Shown: positions 34,397 to 47,400 of the stretch, piece after piece | Position numbering within the stretch: position 1 is the stretch's first letter | Layout of the letters: each line of letters opens with the position of its first letter | From: Plasmopara viticola | Taxonomy: Eukaryota > Oomycota > Peronosporomycetes > Peronosporales > Peronosporaceae | Length of the DNA: 64,000 nt | Direction of reading: 5' to 3' | Assembly (NCBI GenBank): GCA_001695595.3 | Contig: MBPM02000001.1 | Span: 434,001 to 498,000, forward strand | Program-made: the position numbers and the translations under genes | Notes under the pieces: generated by a model | What the model saw: only the letters and a program-made list of their open reading frames with translations | The model's database searches: none | Told to the model about the DNA's origin: nothing

Positions 34397-37300
34397 CTAT
34401 TGTGACTGCTTTTCTTCGGATAAAAGACGATCGCCTTCTCGAGGTGAAATAGCTTCTGCTTCTGTTTGTGCGTCCTTGTGAGTCATGTAGCCACGGTCGC
34501 TATCGTACTGAGGTGACGGGAAAAGTGACTCGGTATTAGCACTTCCCTTGCTGCCGCGGGGGTGATCAGTTTCCGTAGGATTCGTAGCCATCGATGCAAA
34601 TGCTGACACGGGCTTCACGTGCGTTGGAGATCTCGGGTAATAATGCTCTTCTTCCTCAGTGTACATTGACAGCAACCACTGATCTTTAAGTGTCAGGCTA
34701 ATTTCTGGAAATGACGGACGCATATCCGGATTCTGGTGCCAGCATGACCGCATTAAGCGCGCCAGTGCAGGCGGACAACTGATGGGAATTACAGGACGAA
34801 GTCCATTAACTACTGCTGTCATCTGTGCAGCAGAAAAAGAGCTTGTCAACCTTTGGCCTTACCATCGACACGAATAGAGTAGCAAGACGTACCAATTGGA
34901 ATGGGTTCATGCCTTGGTCGCCGTAGGGTTTACTTCGGGACCAGGTGGAATACAATAAAATAGCGAACGAATACACATCACCCTTCGTCGAGCACTGGAT
35001 GCCACCCATTGTTGCCATTTCGGGTGCCATGTAACTGGGCGTGCCAACTTCCGCAGTCATAGTCGTGGCATCGGGCTCAATCAGCCGCGACAGCCCGAAA
35101 TCGCAAATATTGACGTCATCTGTCTCTGATATTAGCACATTAGCTGGCTTTAAGTCGCGATGTACCACGTTGCGACTGTGTAAAAACCCCATGCCGCTAA
35201 CGATCTGGCTGATCACCTTTAAAAAAACACCTTTCTCCAAAGGCCCTTTCGCCATCGGATTCTCTATCAACCCACTGAGAGATTTTGGGCAAAAATCCGT
35301 CACGATGTACAGAACTCGATTGTAATAGCTCACGCCGTAAAACCGCACGACGTTCGGGTGATGCAAGCGACTTAAGATACTGACTTCGCGTCGAAAGAAG
35401 CTCTGAAAGTATTCTTGGCCTGTCACGGGACTGTATAAACGCTTTACAGCCACGACAGAGCTACCCCCACCACTGTGCAACAAGCTTCGAAACACTTGAC
35501 CAGATGTACCGTTACCAACCTCGCGTTGCAAAGAAAGCGAATCGAAAGGAATGAGCCAGTCGCGACTGTCATTAGAGACAAAGTACTCGAGATCTGCCAT
35601 GTCGGAGATTTCAACGTACTCAGACTGTGAAAAGCTATGTCCTCGGTTTAAATATTGACCTTGCAATGCATGCGGCTGGCGAGCTAGGCGACGCATAGTG
35701 CACATGCAGAAACCCAATGTCGACAGGGCAATCGTGCCCAAAATGGCCACCATTGCAAATGGAAAGTCGTACGACTCGCAGCCTTCGCCACCATACCGTG
35801 CATCACATTTACATACGGCCTCCGTGCCTGACATGACGCATTGACCATGCCCACTGCATGCGACCTCGCTCTCCAAGAAGCCTGGGCACAACTGGCATGT
35901 TGATCCAATATAGCCGTCTGCGCAAGTGGTACACACATGGTTTCCGTCGAGTTTCCAGCCTTCACGGCACAAGCACTGTCCCGTCCCGTTTAAACCACTA
36001 GAGCAAGTCCCATGGCCGCAGTCGTGTGGACAAGATTTACAATTCTTGCCAAAAAATCCTTCCTCGCAATCATAGCAATCCGTGCGAGAGTCCCAGCCTC
36101 GATGACAATTGCAATTGCCCGAGCCCCGCAGTCCATCGTCACAGCGTCCTTCACCACACTTTCGACAAGGTACGCAAGTCCTACCGAAGTAACCGCTCAT
36201 ACAGCCGACACAGTTGTTCGAGTCGGACCATCCAATGTCACAAATGCATCGGCCGTCTCCATCGACTCCTGAGTTACAATGACCGTGTGGGGCACAGATT
36301 GGACATGACCTGCAGTGGGTACCAAAGTGCTGCGGTGCGCACTGACACGACATCGTCATTGGGTTAAAATCCCAACCGTCGTCGCATAGAGAACAACGGC
36401 TTTCAGGAGTATAACCTTCGTCACAGATGCACATTCCGTCTCCGGAGATTGTATCATTGCAGCGACCATGGTTATTACATGTGCGACACGGTGTGCATGA
36501 TGGGCCGTAAAAGCCATCGTGGCACTCGAGGCACCGTGATTCCGATGTGAATCCTTCGGAGCATACACATTCACCATCGCCCAGTAGACCATAGTTGCAT
36601 TTGCCACCATCGCACGGTTTACAAGGCTGGCAAGTGGGCCCAAAGAATGAGCTCATGCATTCCATACAATTGTTGTCAGCATCAAAGCCAACAGCACACG
36701 AGCACCGACCGCTTCCCATCAAGCCATCATCACAATTTCCATGAGGAAAGTTGCAGTCCGAGCAACGTTTACACTTGTCGCCAAAGAAACCAGGTAAGCA
36801 AGTTGCACATCGAGTTTCCGGGTCAAAACCTTCCAGGCAGATACATTTTCCTGTGCCCATCAAACCCGAATCGCAATGGCCGTCATTTAGACACGGCTCG
36901 CAAGTTTGTTTGCAGATCTCACCAAAGAAGCCGCTGGCACAGTCTTGGCAATCAGGAGCGGCGTATCCATCCCTATACAATCACAAAAGCAGGATTTAAA
37001 TTTGCTTGCTTTTGTACAACTTGAGCAAAAAACAATTCGTACACGCATGTGCATGTCCGTGGAGTGTAGTCATTTGCTGCACAGCTGCACTTGCCATTTC
37101 CAGAGCAAGCAGCTAGTGAAGCGCTATTCCATCCAGGGCAACCTGTGTATGACAAAGACATGGTCAGCACCAGCGCCTAGCAATTAAATCTAGCAAAATT
37201 ACGATTATCATCTTGCGCTTCGAGATAAACATTGATTTCCGCGTAACCGGCAATTGAGACGCCCATCATAGAGCACATAGGATGAACTTCATGGGAGCCT

Positions 37301-37871
37301 TTCCAGCTAAAATGAATCGAAAGGAGCAATTCGCTACTAGAAATCTCCGGAATAATGGACGTGCGTCCTTCTGGTCCAATAATCCCGTTTCTCCAAGGTG
37401 GGAATATGTTGAACATATCACTGCAATGCGGATAATTTACCATCAAATATGCTCGCGATGGGTGCACAGGAGCCTGTAGCATTTCAAAGCCATTAACGAG
37501 CAAGCTATCGACGGATCCGCGACCTCCAGCAGGTGATTCCCAGTCAATTTGCATAACTGCAACCGATAAGTCTGCCTGTAATCATTTAAAAAAAAAGACA
37601 ATTAATCAATCAGCCACCGAGCTAGTAACTACACGGTCGGTACCTTGCATACTGTCTGTTGGGTCAGATTAAGCCCTGCAAACTCCACAGGCTCCAATGG
37701 TGAGAACGCGCACGTATTGTTGGCCCAGCCAAGACATCGTGCAATGATTTGCGTCTGCTGCGTCAGCGCGTCGACTGCAATCAGCGGCATCATCGTTGCT
37801 CCAATCCAAACGGCGATAATGTAAACTATCCAGCTCTTTATTCTGCTGAAACGCATGTCTAGTCTCCACAT
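34397..37871 (-). CDS. EGF-repeat receptor protein kinase (TKL type)
   Basis: A predicted surface receptor with a cytoplasmic kinase. Five exons, 37871-37644, 37575-37203, 37142-37043, 36972-34893 and 34822-34397, joined by introns of 68, 60, 70 and 70 bp with matching phases (0, 1, 2, 0); 1068 aa. The N-terminal hydrophobic segment (SWIVYIIAVWIGATMM) acts as signal peptide from ATG 37871. About nine Cys-rich EGF/laminin-like modules of the form GFFGxxCxxC...GxCxCxxG span residues ~200-630, then a membrane helix (~633-657, VAILGTIALSTLGFCMC). The kinase (~710-985) has GNGTSGQVF, VAVKRL, FFRREVSIL, HRDLKPAN, CDFGLSR and GTPSYMAPE, so all catalytic residues are present. HRDLKPAN favours Ser/Thr specificity. 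The frame is also open upstream to ATG 38123, which would add 84 basic residues and make the first segment a signal anchor; 37871 has A at -3. The ligand is unknown. Confidence 0.9.
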
Positions 37872-39712
37872 AGTAAGGATCTGCTCTGGTTTTCTGGGGT
37901 TCTGCTGCACCTGGCGGCTCTTTTTTCTGGCATTTAAGTCAGAGTAGATTAAACCATTGCGTCTTAATCTCCGTCGTTCAGGCCGGCCGTCAATGTACCT
38001 AGGTTCTGGTCGGATTCGAAGTGTGCTTATTGCAGCGTGAGTGCCAACTAATCGCTGAAATCTGTCCACTGTCCGTCGGTGGCGCTGCATCGTGCTGACC
38101 GACCAAGCGTGTTGCCCATTCATTGACTGTCCTGCGCACTTGATTATCTCGACTAAAAGACGCTCACACCGCGATTTCTTAGATGCGATCGCTCGAGTAG
38201 TGCCGATGGATGCTGCACGTGAAGCTTAGACTTTTTATAGCACTTCTTGAATAAATTAAATATTAAATTACCAGATATGCCAGAATGGCACTAGCTTAAT
38301 AAGCCTTGGAGGAAGAGGCGTATCTTTTAGTCGTTTCCCGCAAAAACAATTCGTACACACTTTTTTTTACATATTTGCTACAACTTCAACGCATCAAAAC
38401 CACTTTCTTTAGCATCAAGCGGCTGGCGGGAATCCACTAGATTGAAGTGGCAAAGGCTATCTACGACAAATTATGTTATCCGGCGAATAATCCATAAGTT
38501 AAGGAAGAGAGAAATAAAAAGAAATCGCATGAGTCATCAAGACTTTAATAAAGAAGCGAAACACAAAAATAGGTAATTGAGACCGGCGCAAGACCCAAGT
38601 AGCTTCGTCTTGTTTATTACAATTCGGCACACGTATATCTCGCCCAAAATGGGTTCTCGCTTCCGTTTACTGGTCCGCCCAGGCCCGCGACAGAGATTGC
38701 CTGTCCATCTTCATTCGGTCACTTTTCTGCACCAAACGCTCCCCATTTCAATCATAAAAAATTGTTCATGCAACATAGCAGTTTAGGTGCGCTCTATACC
38801 ATTTTGGTCGCGTGCTGCTCAACTGTGCGATCTATTCTTTAAGTTTGATTGTACCTAAATAGCCAGAGAGCTATGATAGGATATAGCGCCCAAACTTTTA
38901 TTCTTCGACAAATATCTTTCACTTTTCGATTTACATTGTATCGCTAGCGTGCTACATGAGACCTTCGTACGACACGGTAGACCTTTTTAAAACTTAAAAT
39001 TTAAATTTTTCTGCACCCCGAAAAATAATTGTTATCGACTCCGAGGGACTACTCAATTTAACTGCTTAAGTTGAAAGCAGAAGTGCTAAGGGTGGTATCG
39101 TGACATCATTTGAATTCTTATTAGACGCAAGTAACGAAATGCTGCGACGCTCCCTAACGTGCTCAAACAATTTAAAGCGACAAAGCAACGCTCTTGATCG
39201 TCACCATTTTATGTTGCGAACATTCTGTATTTATAAACAAGGGGAGGCAGGCATCTAAGTGACGGTAATTCATTATTTAATTTTTTTATTTTTGAAAAAA
39301 GTCTAGCTTTCACAATAAAGGACCACATATTCTACACATTTCAATTAATTGTAAGATTTAGATTGCAAATTTGAAATTTCCAACCTTTCAAAATTGTAAA
39401 GGTAATTTTGGGTATTAAGTATTATTAGTAGCAATTGCTACAATACCGATGTCAAGTGGCTCTATCCTGCGCTATCCTCGCCACCCGCCTGTACCTTCGG
39501 CTTTAATGTATGATTTAGTGTAAACTTCTGTGCGTAGTGGAAAAAATTCTTCGTCCATTAATGTATACGCCTCCATCTTATGAATTGTTGGGCGTAGCAC
39601 TAGTCGCGACCATTCTTAAATTCAGACATCTCTGCAATACAGTCTGACAGGCTAAATCAATTTGTGATTAGCTAATTGAGATGTACGAGAGTCCGGTCAC
39701 ACATATTTATAT
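37872..39712. other. Spacer upstream of receptor kinase
   Basis: The 37872-38123 part is either 5' UTR or N-terminal extension of the kinase. Beyond it, no gene is supported up to the foldback element. Confidence 0.45.
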
Positions 39713-39767
39713 TATTTTAAGGAAATGATACCGGGCAGGCACTTTTCGCTAACGGGCAGGCACTGAT

Positions 39768-40092
39768 TGTATTGTATTGTATTACGTTATCGCGTTGCCA
39801 AGTTATGCACGTGCTAGGCTCTATGGCTAGTCCACGGCATAGAGTGGTGTCCGCATACGTCGGGTCTCGTTCGGCGGGCAGTGCAGCCACCACCGAGGCC
39901 GTGAGGGTCTTCCATTATTTTGTGTACTTCTGACTTGGTAAGAGCCCAGGTGGCGCCCTGGTGCTGGAGACCGTCGCGTCGAGGGTGAGACTCGTTAGAG
40001 ACCTGCAGATGTCCGAGAGCACTCGCCCGAAGCGCGCGAGCATTTAGCCCCCGCGCTTGGAAGGAGGGCGTCACTCCAACCTTTTCCGAAAA
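39768..40092 (-). mobile_element. SINE-A copy 4, nested in foldback element
   Basis: Minus-strand full-length copy with tail (CAATA)n. The exact 12-bp duplication GCAGGCACTGAT lies at 39756-39767 and 40093-40104. The undisturbed right arm of the foldback holds the same sequence once and uninterrupted, so the empty site is known. Confidence 0.92.
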
Positions 40093-40206
40093 GCAGGCAC
40101 TGATGTTTATATAAATTAAATTGATTGGCATTTCTTCTCTGTGATTGGCTGGAGGGTTAATTCTCAGTCGTGATGTCAATTCTCATATGCTACACCAATC
40201 TCAGAT

Positions 40207-40325
40207 GCAACCTATCCCAAAATGTAAAGAAAGGTTTTTACATCGAAAAGTAGTTTTAAGATAGGTTGCTATCCCAAAATGTAAAAAAAGGTTTTTACAT
40301 CGAAAAGTAGTACATTTTGGGATAG
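40207..40325. repeat. Two direct ~57-bp repeats in foldback centre
   Basis: ATCCCAAAATGTAAAGAAAG at about 40211 recurs as ATCCCAAAATGTAAAAAAAG at about 40270, each followed by GTTTTTACATCGAAAAGTAG. The second then merges into the start of the right arm. This looks like an unequal duplication in the loop of the element. Confidence 0.75.
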
Positions 40326-40487
40326 GTTGCATCTGAGATTGGTGTAGCATACGAGAATTGATATCACGACTGAGAATTACCCTCCAGCCAATCACAGAGA
40401 AGAAATGCCAATCAATTTAATTCATATAAACATCAGTGCCTGCCCGTTAGCGTAAAGTGCCTGCCCGGTATCATTTCCCTATTTTAA

Positions 40488-40958
40488 TCGATAGTAAGAA
40501 GAAGCTTGATTGCCATCAATTCAATACGATTTAAACATCGAGTGCCAATGCCGCAGTAGAAGGCAAATCTGAAAGTGATTAGACACGGGGTCATCGCAAA
40601 TACCATCATGCCGCGTTATCCGGAGCGTCCCACTGTCACTTTGTATGTGGTTGTAAAGTGTGCTGGTGCAACTCGTACAAATTTCGTCAGCAAGGCTCTT
40701 ACTGCCTAATCGCTTAATTCTACTGATTTGCTAACCTTACTGCGTTTACGGTCCTATCGTTTCAATTTGCAAGAAATTGACCGGCAGCGGCTTCACAAAT
40801 GAAGTATTGCAACTGACCGGCTCTGTGATTTGTCCAAATCCACATAACCAATATATCTTGGCGCATGTTTTTTCGACTAAGCAAGACCTTTGTGACGGAC
40901 ATCCTTGCTTCAAAAAAATCATATCACTAACTTGAAAGTCTTGAACAATTCTACATCT
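40488..40958. other. Short spacer
   Basis: Between the foldback element and the Gypsy relic. It probably contains the 3' end or LTR of that relic, but no repeat partner could be identified. Confidence 0.35.
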
Positions 40959-43900
40959 TTAAAAAAGGTACTTATTGCGCTTTTGTGCTTCGCTCGTCCG
41001 GTCCTGTGCAACCTTGAGAAATGTTTCTTGAAGTGGTAGAAGCTCTTGTACTAATTTTTCCAGCTTGTGAAATCCCGGATCTGATGCCACATCATCCGGC
41101 CTATAAAAAACATATTCTAGGTCCACTTCGAGCAATGACATTCCAATAGTAGAGTAAACGCAGCAATTACAGGCTATCGCAGCCAAATGCAAAAAGTCAT
41201 CCCAGTCATTCTGCGCAGGGTTGACGACACCTCAAAGGAAATCCTCGAAAAAACGATTAGTTGTTTTAATTTGTCCTACGTTTGTGACCCAAAAGCCGAA
41301 ATCAAATCATGTCGCGGTCATACAGCAGACAGAACTGCTTGCTACAACATAGCTGTAAAGCAATGTTGCGATTTCTGCAGTATTGTCCATTGTCTTCGTA
41401 GCGATGAACATGGCTTTTTTGTTTAGTGATCGAATATCACGCTGACGACATTAAAAGCACATTTGGTTTCCGGTAAAGACACAATGAAGTTCAATTAATG
41501 ATCGACCCATCCAACGCTTAGAATATTCAGAGGCTGAAGTAATAGTGGCGTTTTGGTCTGTCTAGTCTTCTTGCGCTGACATGTCTCGCATGTGTTGACA
41601 TAGCGCTGAATGTACTTCGTGATTTTTGGCCAGTATACTTTTGACGCACGCCAGAAACGTCTTGTAAGATCCTGGGTGGCCTGCTGACATATGATCGTGG
41701 TTTTCAAAGATGACACATCTTTGTCGTCAGGAATATGCAGTCGCGGAGTCTCATCTTCGCGGTTTGATAATTTGAAAAATCATTCTGCAATGAGCATTTT
41801 GGCACATCATTAACTTTTTCTAGCCTTTCTGGAGATGTACTGCAGATTGCGCTAACGTAATCTTTGTTTTCCTGATTGTCGCCACAATCTCGTAGTTCTT
41901 AGCCGCTTCCAGTATCTCTCGAAAGCTGGCTTGAACAGCTTTACTCTCGAACTTCAGATTGCGTGAGATGGCATCAGCCACGGTGTTAGTCTCACCGGAG
42001 ACGTACAGCAAGCTCATTGAGTCATCGAACTGCGCTATGATTTGTAGTTTACTACTTCAGTATCATCGCAATACTTATGTGATCCGTTTCGACCGTGAAT
42101 GGCTGATCGAGAAGATACACACGCATACTTCTAGCACATGCATAATTGCCTGTAGCTCTTGCTCACAAACAGAGTACTTCAACTCGACTGGTTTCATCTT
42201 TCGACAAATAAAAGCAATTGGATGCTCTTGTTCTCCTTTGTTTGGAACAAGACCCCCCCCCCCGATCGCAAAATTTGAGGAAATTATTCGTATATCAAAT
42301 GGCTTTGAAAGTCCGAGAACTTAATACAGGTCAAAGCGTCAAGCGACGCTTGAGTTCCATGGAGCAGCGTAGTTGATCGTCGGAGAGCTCGACCGCTTCT
42401 TGAAGACGATTCTTCAAAACTTTCGTGGAGTGGTTTTGCAAGCTGTGCAAATTCCTTGCAAGACCCTGAGACATAGACTCTAGCGCCCCAAAAGCACTCT
42501 ACTTGCTGCTTTATCTTGAACACAGTCCCTTCTAAGATGATCTCTAATTGGTCGGGGCTCATTCCGAGGCCTTTTCTTCGGACAAGGCTCCTAGGCATGG
42601 GATCTTCTCCCAGCAGAACTGGCACTTTGACAGCTTGGTGTGAAGTTGCTGTATTTCACACCGTTTTAGTACGCGGTCTAAAGCCGTAACATGGTCTGCG
42701 ACATTTTCACTTGATTTGAACACGTAGATGTCGCCAAAGTGGACTCTAATTACATTTCTTAAGTCTCGAACGATTTTCTACAAGAGCCGGTTATACGTAC
42801 CCGGGCTTCTGCTTTGTCATTTGGGGCCGAAAAAAAGTAAAAAAGGATATCCGATAAACGCAATTTGACCTGATAGTAACCCCAAAGGAGGTCCATGCAC
42901 GAAAATTGGGCATAGCGTCAAAGGCGTATTCCTTACGTGGCATCGGTATCGTCGACAAGATCGTCGCAAGATTTAGCTGACGATAATTGTGCACAATGCG
43001 CCCACCTACATCCTCTTGACACAGAACATTAATACCGAGAAGGCAGACGTACTTGACCAAATAATGCCTGCTTTGAACCATCCTTTTTTATGTCAACTCT
43101 TCGATTGGTGTGCGCTGTTCAGGACTCTGGCACTATTGCTTGACAAATATCGGCTTGCTATCAGCCTTAAGCAAAATTTCGTGCGCAATTTATTCCCGCA
43201 CTGGAGATTACTCGCTTGGAAGCTCTAAGCAAACTTTTGTGTCCACATACTTGCGTAGCGTTTCATACGTCGGATGATTTTCAAGGAATTATTATCGTTG
43301 ATTCTTGAAGCGCTCAGCCTTTTTTAGTCATTCGAGTTGACGACGAAGACAGTTTTCATGTCTTTGTCGTGAGGAAACATGCTAAAAAAATGGGTAAGAA
43401 GAAATCAGCTCGTCGTTTCTTGACGGCCATGGGGGCCTTGTTGTCGAGTTTAATTGAAAATCTTGCGGCTCTGATTTATTTGAGCCTTGCGTTGTCCAGC
43501 GGTCTATCTGGACAGACGTTAATTATGTATTTTTGGTCGAATTGCCGCGTGGTGCTCCGTGTTGATGCGAGAAGATGTGCGCCTTGTAATTTAGATAATA
43601 TCTGGCTTCTACTCACGATGCCACAATATGCGATGAAGGGACGATCTCGAACGAATTGGACAATATACAATTTCGTCTACACAAGTGATAGCCTCTTGCA
43701 GAGTACTCGGACTCTCTTCTTTGGTCTTTGCGATTCCGTCCCGTAAATCATAATACAAAAGAGCCGCTTGTCCAATAGATTGATTTGGCACTTGAAAAGA
43801 TACTTTCCCTTTGTTTCAGGCAAGACGTCGGCTCTCAAAATACAATTTCGAAATCCTGGCTAGAAGCATGTGGGTAATTAAGTCGGAAAGTTTTCACTCT

Positions 43901-44470
43901 AATGAGCTCGCAGCCAGCTACAACGACACGATACCAATCTATTACGGATTTGCCTATATTTCTTGAGATAAGCGTCTTAAAGCCTGACGACCCTGCTGTC
44001 ATCAAGTAGCGCTTTTTGGCGTAGTACTGTTCCGTGGTGACAACCCATAATTCAATGATTTTGCGAAATGTCCCTTTATAAACAGGGGGATCTGTTTTCT
44101 TTTGCTCGCCTCTTGATGCGACAAAAAATTGGAACACTCCTTGGCCTGCTGCATGTGTGCTTGCGTTTGAGCCTGCACCCGGGCTTGATATTGCTGTTGT
44201 TGCAGAGTGAGATGCACCAGTAGTTGCCACACAGACAGTGTGTCTTGTCCTGTCGCTACAGAAGGAGTTACATTCGCCTGAGCGGTAAAATTCGCTCGGT
44301 CATTGGCACTTGCCGCATCTTGCGGAGTCGGCGCTCCTGAGCTTGAGCTTGATTTTGGCCGTGAAGTTCTGTTATCGTCGAGAGCACTTATTCGGATCTG
44401 TTGACGAGGTCTTGGGTTTGGAGATGGGTGTTCAGCCGTACAGCCTTCTTTGTTAGGCGATGCTTGCTGG
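40959..44470 (-). mobile_element. Decayed Ty3/Gypsy retrotransposon
   Basis: Minus-strand fragments in Gypsy order: gag (43835-44230; GSNASTHAAGQGVFQFFVAS, then DPPVYKGTFRKIIELW), RT (42791-43081; GGRIVHNYRQLNLATI, TIPMPRKE), RNase H (42284-42625, and VSGETNTVADAISR at 41820-42017), integrase zinc region (41495-41716; YWPKITKYIQRYVNTCETCQ) and integrase C-terminus (40959-41192; EVDLEYVFYRPDDV, FLKVAQDRTSEAQKR). All are broken by stops and frameshifts. LTRs were not found, so outer limits are approximate. Confidence 0.8.
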
Positions 44471-47400
44471 ACTTCTCAGCGCTCTTTGTATTATACACCA
44501 GACCTTGATAAACCTCAAAAACTGCAATGAAACAGATTAAATTTTGTTTCTCATTCTACGCTAGTTGCGTTGCACAAGTAGATAGGGTGGTCTAATGAGC
44601 TTTTCAGAAGCTTAGGGCTTGCTCAATACGATGCTTCATGTTTTTAGTGATGTCGTGGACAAAACCCCTTACATCCGCGTCCTTACAACCCGGGATTCGT
44701 GTTAAATAAGCTGGACAAGCTTCAGCTTTTTCACCACCAAAAACCACAAGTCTTTTTGCGATGCGAGCTTTTTGTTACGGTTTGTCAGATAATGTGGAAT
44801 TTTGAATGGCTTTGTGGGTTCACGACTGTTTCCTTTTTTTCATTGATATAGTTCGAACGAATTGCTCAGTAGTATTAAATGTAGATCAAGCAAAGCCAAG
44901 AGGGTAACTTACCTGGAAGTTATCCTCCGTATTCTCAGCAGCGGGAGAGGCATCAACCAAAAATTAAAAGCACCAAAACACAGACCAACTGAAGAAGTTA
45001 CAAATGTTTGCACCACACTAACATGCAACCACACTATTTCACCACTGAATGTTATAGATTGTGCTGCAAAACCGCTCTTTGTATACTAGTTCTTCCCGCT
45101 GTGTGACTCGTACCAACAATCACAGAATGACTCGCTTCTTACTATGTGACCACGAGTACCTTTGACACGACGAGTGCTACTCTAACCCACTAAAACGGAG
45201 GGAGCTTATTAAATGTCGGTCGTCGAACGAGGCTGAGGCGCGGCGAGCGGGAGAAATCGGTGATGGAGGAGGTGTGTTTGTTGCTTAAAGCAAATTTGGA
45301 AGTGATATTGAATGAAAATCATTTACTAATCCTTATCTTGCTTTAGCCTTCTTAGTGGCTGTCAGCCATCTACTGCTACCATTTATAGAGCTATCATTCC
45401 TCTCATTTTTGTCTGGCTTCTCACACACCCTTGCTTATTTTTAGCCTCTAAGGTCTCCTGATTTTTAATGATAATGGAGCATCTGGACCTTTCTTCTGGT
45501 CTAAATTTACATAATTATCTATGCCTATTCCTATAAATCGAACATTTGCATAGGTAGATTGGAGATTTTTAATTGTATTGCGCCAAATCTCTTACCGGCA
45601 AACCAGCCGGCGACGAGTGTTAAGTCACAATGTTAAGCTAGCTATAAATATATTGTATACGGAACATACAACATGCAAAAAGTGACCATTTCATATTTCA
45701 AAGCGCATATTTAGTGCGTCATTTCGTCGAGCATGACCCCGTGCTACTTAAACTTCAATAAAAAATGTTTCGATATAACAAATGCCGACTGGTGCATTAA
45801 GATGTAAATAAGTCCTTAACTTAGAAGTGCAAATTATCTTGCACTTATTCCAACTATTTCTTTACAGTACCGGCGACCTGAGGTACCTTTACGTCCCAGA
45901 CTTGAAGATTTTTTGAAGCACCAATCAACATTCTCATTGTTTTCAGAAGCAAATGATGGTAAAATTCATATCCTACTTTGGACGTATGACTTAGAGACGT
46001 GAATTGACACGCCTGCTATCTTAAAGCAAGTCACTCTTGAGACGGCGTTTAATCATTCCTCCACATCATCATCATCACGGCTCTGCTTTGCTCTAGGTGG
46101 TCAATGAAGTAATGAAAGGGAGCGGGCAATGAGTCACTGAGTCACAAAGGACCTTAGTATTTTAAACATTTACCTGTTTTTCTAAAATGACAGTTGTCGC
46201 ATTTAAGTAGGCCGTACATGGCACCAGAGTTTGATATTTACGAGTTGTGCATGACAATCGATTCTGCACAATGAGATTTTCCTCCTATAACTGCAATAAC
46301 GCATTGATTAAATTGCATGTGTGAAGCCCGGAAAACGCGTGATTAATTTAATTTGCACATTTATTAAATTGACTTGTCTCAATAAAGTCGGCTTCATATA
46401 ATATTTAGAGGAAAGTGTTTCAATTGTGTCTGCCAACGATAAACAAAAGAAAATAACGACGAAGCGAATTTAAACGTGTCTACAAAGTGTAGTTAGGTAT
46501 TGCTTGATATAGAAAACTTTGATATTGTCAAAATACGCCATCATTTTATTTAATCACGTTCCTGGAAAGGCACTATGATGTAGACGTACACGGAATTTCT
46601 TGTAAGGCCTCTCGAAAGATTTCTTGGTACATAAGTGTTAAAGCCTCGTTTAAAGATAACGATAAAGCAACTTACATGTAAAGAGCTGGATAAGAACTGC
46701 GTCATTGATTTCACAGCCAAATGATGTGTTCTTTCGAGGCCAATCAGGAATGTCAGCTTGTTCAGTCCGCCTTGCATACACTGCAAGTGAGCGTAATGCT
46801 TTTTACTCACTCCAGATGTGTATTGAATAGCCAGGTGTAGATTTAGTGTAAGTGCAGCAGCTGCCATACGTCTCGGCGAAGATTTCTTAGGTCGCTACCT
46901 TCATTTTAGCTTCAAAAGTAATACGGGTCTCAGATCGCTATTTAAGGTTTAGTACAAGCCAGAGTATTAAAGCCAAAAATATCTGATATATATATATATG
47001 AATTAACACTATCTGAATTTTCCGATAGAGCCTTTAAGCGGTAGATATGCTGAAATTTTTACCTAGCATATTGATTCTCACAAATATACGAAAAAACATT
47101 TTTTTAGATGGGGTAGCGCTATTTTGTGAGCACCTTAGTACCAAGCACTACTTTCTTTTTGGAATTTAAGCACCACTCGACCCTTGTCACACATTATAAC
47201 TATCAGTGCGACATACACTGCATTCGAGTAACTCCGTTCAATTTATTTTCCATCGATTCAACTGTTACTCTTGTTAGCCGCCTTCCTCACATAAAATCCA
47301 ATACAGCGTGAAATTAAAACTCTTATCGTACCTTTCTCGAATATTACGGCCGAATAAGCTTCTTCGTTCCCGCTAACCCGAGTGCAATATCTTAGCTTTG

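Larger units (their letters stand above)
39721..40479. mobile_element. Foldback DNA transposon with ~170-bp terminal inverted repeats
   Basis: The left arm (39721-39767 plus 40105 to about 40225) is the reverse complement of the right arm (about 40311-40479) with few mismatches. Both start (G)GGAAATGATACCGGGC and run through TGATTGGCATTTCTTCTCTG and CTACACCAATCTCAGATGC. An exact 8-bp host duplication, TATTTTAA, flanks the element (39713-39720, 40480-40487). Long inverted arms with an 8-bp (or imperfect 9-bp) duplication fit a non-autonomous hAT- or Mutator-like element. No transposase is present. The left arm is split by a SINE-A; without it the element is ~420 bp. Confidence 0.88.

Noticed and set aside
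35684..36999. Cys/His-rich frames on both strands over the EGF repeats
   Set aside because: They arise from the repetitive TGC/TGT-rich EGF coding sequence read in other frames.
42248..42262. Poly-C run as a regulatory or G-quadruplex site
   Set aside because: A single homopolymer inside a decayed Gypsy element, most simply a replication-slippage product.
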